Positions 60,906 through 64,000 of a stretch of DNA of 64,000 nt are shown here, piece after piece. Under the pieces are notes generated by a model that had not been told where the DNA came from, did not search any database, and saw only the letters and a list, made by a program, of their open reading frames with translations. Location of the stretch: NCBI RefSeq assembly GCF_025698545.1, contig NC_068566.1, positions 47,471,192-47,535,191 on the forward strand. Direction: 5' to 3'. This stretch comes from Gossypium raimondii (Eukaryota > Streptophyta > Magnoliopsida > Malvales > Malvaceae). Numbering within the stretch: the stretch's first letter is position 1; every line of letters starts with the position of its first letter. The position numbers and the translations under genes are program-made.

Positions 60906-60914
60906 TATATATAA
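60906..60914 (+). promoter_or_regulatory. TATA-like box before the candidate small gene
   Basis: TATATATAA, 75 bases before an ATG at 60981. Confidence 0.4.
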
Positions 60915-60980
60915 GTGCCCCTAGCCCCCTGCTCAATTCCCAGAATAACTTAAAAGCCACAAAGAAAAAGAAAAAAACAA

Positions 60981-61467
60981 ATGCAGATCCTGATTGATTT
61001 GAGGTATGCAGTCCCTCCATTGGTGAATGTAATCCGGTTTCCATCGGTAGCATCCCAAAACGACTCTGCATTTGATTTACTTTCTGATTCCCCGCCAGTT
61101 TCCACCTCTATACTTGTCTTCTTTGCCTTGTTTGTTGCCACTTGCCATTATGTTAATGAGAATCTTCCCGATCTACTTCTCTGTTGAAATCCCTCTCACT
61201 CCCCATCCTATCAGCTTGAGAGCTCGAGGGTTTTCCATTGCCTTTTTCATTTCTCTCCTTGCCTCCATCTTTCTTTCCTCTTCACTCTTCTTGGTTACCT
61301 ATTTATTCATCGTAGTCACAGTTCCTTGGCACGGTAAACTGTTCCATCAATTTATATGCTTTCTTCGATTGTTTGCTATAACAATTCAAGCCATTGCGCA
61401 GCATAACCATGAAATCCCAGCACAAGCTCCTCCTCCTCCTCCTCAGGTCCTTGAGCTTCAAGTTTGA
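60981..61467 (+). CDS. Candidate small membrane protein gene, frame-broken or uncertain start
   Basis: Not recognised as any family. Two overlapping frames look coding. From ATG 60981, 68 codons (PPLVNVIRFPSVASQNDSAF ...) end at 61187. From ATG 61072, 131 codons end at 61467. They include two hydrophobic stretches (FSIAFFISLLASIFLSSS and LVTYLFIVVTV) and a proline-rich tail (APPPPPQ). A TATA box stands upstream, and an aataaaa signal is at 61533. The hydrophobic frame could be the real protein with a later start, or the two frames could be one gene broken by a 1-bp shift between 61072 and 61187. Base composition is clearly less AT-rich than the flanks, which supports coding. Function unknown. 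Confidence 0.45.
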
Positions 61468-61532
61468 ACAGTGGCAAATATTGAAGGAGAATGATAGCCC
61501 TTGCGGAGTTTTGAACTTGACTGCATGTAGTT

Positions 61533-61539
61533 AATAAAA
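61533..61539 (+). terminator. Possible polyadenylation signal
   Basis: AATAAAA about 66 bases after the candidate stop at 61467. Confidence 0.3.
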
Positions 61540-61569
61540 GAATGCATCCATACTAAAAAAAAGAATCAG

Positions 61570-62144
61570 TTCGATTATCCTCTTTAATAATATTATTTCT
61601 AAAATTTGAGATTAAATTCTTCGTCTAAATATACAATCTACCTCGGCGGTCACCCGGAATTATTTTATATATATTCATGTATATCGTTAAAACAACTCTA
61701 TCCTTAGACCAATGTTAGACCATTAAAGAAAGCATCAAATATAAATATATGTAAAGGAATCAATGTCATGCATAGGTTACTATCTAATAGTAATTGTTGC
61801 CCCTTGAAAGAAATTATAACTCTAGTATGACAATACAAGCACAGAGACCCAGGCCTATGGTTTACAAAACTTGATACAAAAGTCCACGTAAAGTAAACAG
61901 ACCTCATGAATCAAGCTAAATAAAGTATTTAGATTAACTTTTTAAGTCTAAGTTCCACTCATTATTTTTTTATCCAAGCCCAAACTAATTTAAGAAAGGT
62001 AAACCCGGCTGTCTATATTTAAATTTTTTAGATTAATTTTTATTTAAAATAAAAATTTTAAAAATATAATACACTAAAAAGCACTAGAATAAAAGTTGTC
62101 TAACGCATTAAAATAGATTAAAAAGTATTTATATAAAAAACCAC
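61570..62144. other. AT-rich intergenic DNA
   Basis: No feature I can support. Confidence 0.4.
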
Positions 62145-64000
62145 TGTAATACCCAAATTTTACCCGGCCTAAACCAAAAAAAAAAAAAACCAAATTAAAA
62201 ACAATATAAAAATATATGACAACAGTCCATTCTTTTTAAATGTTCATTACAAACAACGGGCCCAATGGCCCAAACACAAAATAACCAAAAATATCCCCAA
62301 CCTAATCAGCCCAATCACCTAACCCTAAGCCCACTAGCCTTAACCACAAGCAGAAACCCTAGGCATTCAGCCCTAGCACCAGCGCCGCAGCCAGCACGCT
62401 CCCCTCTCGTGCGTGCGCCACCACACCTTCGAGCCACTCCTCACACGCGCGCAATGCCTTCACATGCCTCCACGTCCACTGCTCCGTACCTGCAAGAAGG
62501 ACAAACAACCTGCAACGAACACACAGCAGCAAAAAGAAATGACAGAAAAGGGGCAAGAGAGGGGATTTGGGAGGATTTCTTTTATTTTTTCTTTTCATTT
62601 TATTTTCTGTAATTCTGGCTATAAAGAAGCCAATACAAACACTGTAAAGGACTTACGCATTCAGAATACAAAAAAATCGAAATACTAAGAGGTGATTTCT
62701 GAGTTTCTTTTGTTTTTTCATTTGCTGGTTACTTTTTTTTCTTTCATTTTGTGTTCGTCAATCGATTGTTAAGGAAGGAAACAATAAAAAGAAAAGGGGA
62801 GGAACGTACCCCGTGGCCGGATCTTTGCTCTCTCCGTCGCAATCGGAGTTGGAACGAAGGTTTGAAGATCCTTTTTGAACGATCGTTAGCACAGAGCGAC
62901 GCAGAAAAAAATACTTACCTTCGTGGGTGCGCCGATGAAGCCTTATTCTCCTCTGCGCGACTTGGAGTCGAATGGGCAAAGGCCCGGGGTTTGAAATGGC
63001 AGAGAAAGGGGGGAAGACAGAGGCGACGTTCACCTCTCTTCTGCAGTCTTAAATGAAACATTTAGGTTTAGGTTTTTTTTAGGCTTAATCTAGCCTTTAT
63101 TTGCTGAAAGAAACGACGTCGTTTGATGCCGAGACAATGGTTTCAAAACGGCGCCGTTTAGAGGCCTACGACCCGCGCGGTGACCCGACTCGAGAGAAGG
63201 ATCCGCGCGTTTTAGGTCTGATGGGATTTTTGCGCACTTGGTCCCCCATTTTTTATGGTGCATTCAAATCAATCTTTATACTTTTTTTAAATTTGGCCAC
63301 GCCTTTTATATTTTATTCCTATTGGGTCCATACGGAGATGTTGCGTTTTGAAGGAAAGGGAAATTTCCCATTTAATCCTCATATTATCTGCATGTCATGT
63401 GTCGGCCTTTTTAGTTTATTTTATATTTCTTTTTTCCTATCAATTTTGTTCTAAATTCATTCTAACCCCTTTTTTGAATTCAGCAATACTTGATTACTTA
63501 ATTTATTTAACCATTTATTATTTTGGATCTATTTGTTTTTAAAATCTAATATTAGTTAATGATTAAGCTTAATATTTTATTATCATTTTATGTTTTTGTA
63601 TGTATTATTGTTTCAAGTTTTTCTCAAACGTTATATATTATTACTTTTTAAAAATTATAATGTATTTTTTATTATAAGTTTATTATGTATTATTATTTTA
63701 AATTTATTATGTATCACTACTTAAATTTATCATATTTTTATATTCTTTAGTAAATTCGACATGGTTTGTATATATTTCTTGATGTCTTTATTTTATAATA
63801 TTGATTTTAAAATTCATTCACATATTGCTTTTATTGATATTTTTATATTGCAAATCTTTGTGTATTTTACTTAAATTCTTTTATTCATACAATTTTCAAT
63901 TCTCTTTTTGGTAATGTTGTTGTATTAGTTTGCATGATGTTTCATTCGAGATAAATTTCTCAATTCAATTAGCCTTTAGTTGTTAATGTTGGCATGGATA
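62145..64000 (+). mobile_element. Gypsy-type LTR, incomplete at the window edge
   Basis: Starts TGTAATACCC at 62145, matching the start of the solo LTR at 18002 (TGTAATAGC, then ttttgcccgg / ttttacccgg). It shares with it a GC-rich region (62380-62520), palindromes of the AAACGNCGNCGTTT type (63111-63159), gatccgcg.gtttt and a T-rich second half. It is a diverged relative rather than a close copy. Whether this is a solo LTR or the 5' LTR of a full element lies outside the window. Confidence 0.8.
63111..63159. other. Palindromic motifs in the second LTR
   Basis: Two perfect 14-bp palindromes: AAACGACGTCGTTT (63111-63124) and AAACGGCGCCGTTT (63146-63159). The second is identical to 18846-18859 in the other LTR. 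Confidence 0.65.

Noticed and set aside
62265-63056. Overlapping frames on both strands, some proline/arginine-rich
   Set aside because: They lie in the GC-rich part of the second gypsy-type LTR, which matches the solo LTR at 18002-20401 in position and composition.
1-64000. CRISPR arrays, bacterial operons, riboswitches or phage-like modules
   Set aside because: Spliced genes, plant-specific families and LTR elements throughout show that this is plant nuclear DNA; no such structures are visible.

Overview
This is 64 kb of AT-rich plant nuclear DNA. Split genes, long intergenic stretches and layered LTR retrotransposons all point to a eudicot. The style of the LTR families and the gene set (sieve element occlusion, expansin-like B, ankyrin-PGG, calcineurin B-like) make me think of a cotton relative (Gossypium, Malvaceae); the genus is an inference. 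I see no prokaryotic features, CRISPR arrays or rRNA genes.

Layout. 1-2.3 kb: an old Ty1/copia pol remnant split by a younger, internally deleted copia element with intact 5-bp target site duplications (TSD). 2.3-8.3 kb: AT-rich intergenic DNA with a tRNA-derived SINE, a decayed tandem array and dispersed repeats. 8.34-10.70 kb: a complete but gag-only copia deletion derivative (minus strand) with LTRs, primer site, polypurine tract and TSD. 10.7-13.9 kb: plant-mobile-domain debris and a second SINE. 14.1-16.7 kb: an intact seven-exon SEO gene (+). 17.57-22.48 kb and 26.28-28.83 kb: a direct segmental duplication carrying the promoter and first codons of an ankyrin gene. The left copy holds a 2,400-bp solo gypsy-type LTR whose empty site survives in the right copy. 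Between the copies lies a broken LRR receptor-kinase ectodomain pseudogene (-). 28.73-30.46 kb: the ankyrin-PGG gene (+). 31.48-33.60 kb: expansin-like B (-). 37.1-44.35 kb: a second ankyrin-PGG gene (-) and an eight-exon subtilisin-like protease (-), mixed with broken pieces of both. 45-55.2 kb: repeat-rich intergenic DNA with two solo LTRs, a Mutator-like MITE family and fold-back elements. 55.5-58.7 kb: an intact eight-exon CBL1/CBL9-type calcium sensor (+). 59.9-61.6 kb: a retroelement scrap and a possible small membrane-protein gene. 62.1-64 kb: the start of another long gypsy-type LTR that leaves the window.

For the five complete genes I placed exon boundaries by hand from splice sites, phase and family motifs; the resulting lengths are 687, 439, 250, 802 and 213 aa. 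A sixth, the second ankyrin-PGG gene, gives 453 aa but has a damaged start.

The genes do not form a pathway or operon. Two themes link them. One is repeated local duplication of ankyrin-PGG, LRR-kinase and subtilase sequence, which resembles stress and defence gene neighbourhoods. The other is transposon insertion that can be dated relative to those duplications. I found no clearly new biological system. The most interesting items are the duplicated promoter that now faces into an LRR pseudogene, the LTR with its paralogous empty site, the second ankyrin gene's compensated start codon, and two GC-AG introns in neighbouring genes.
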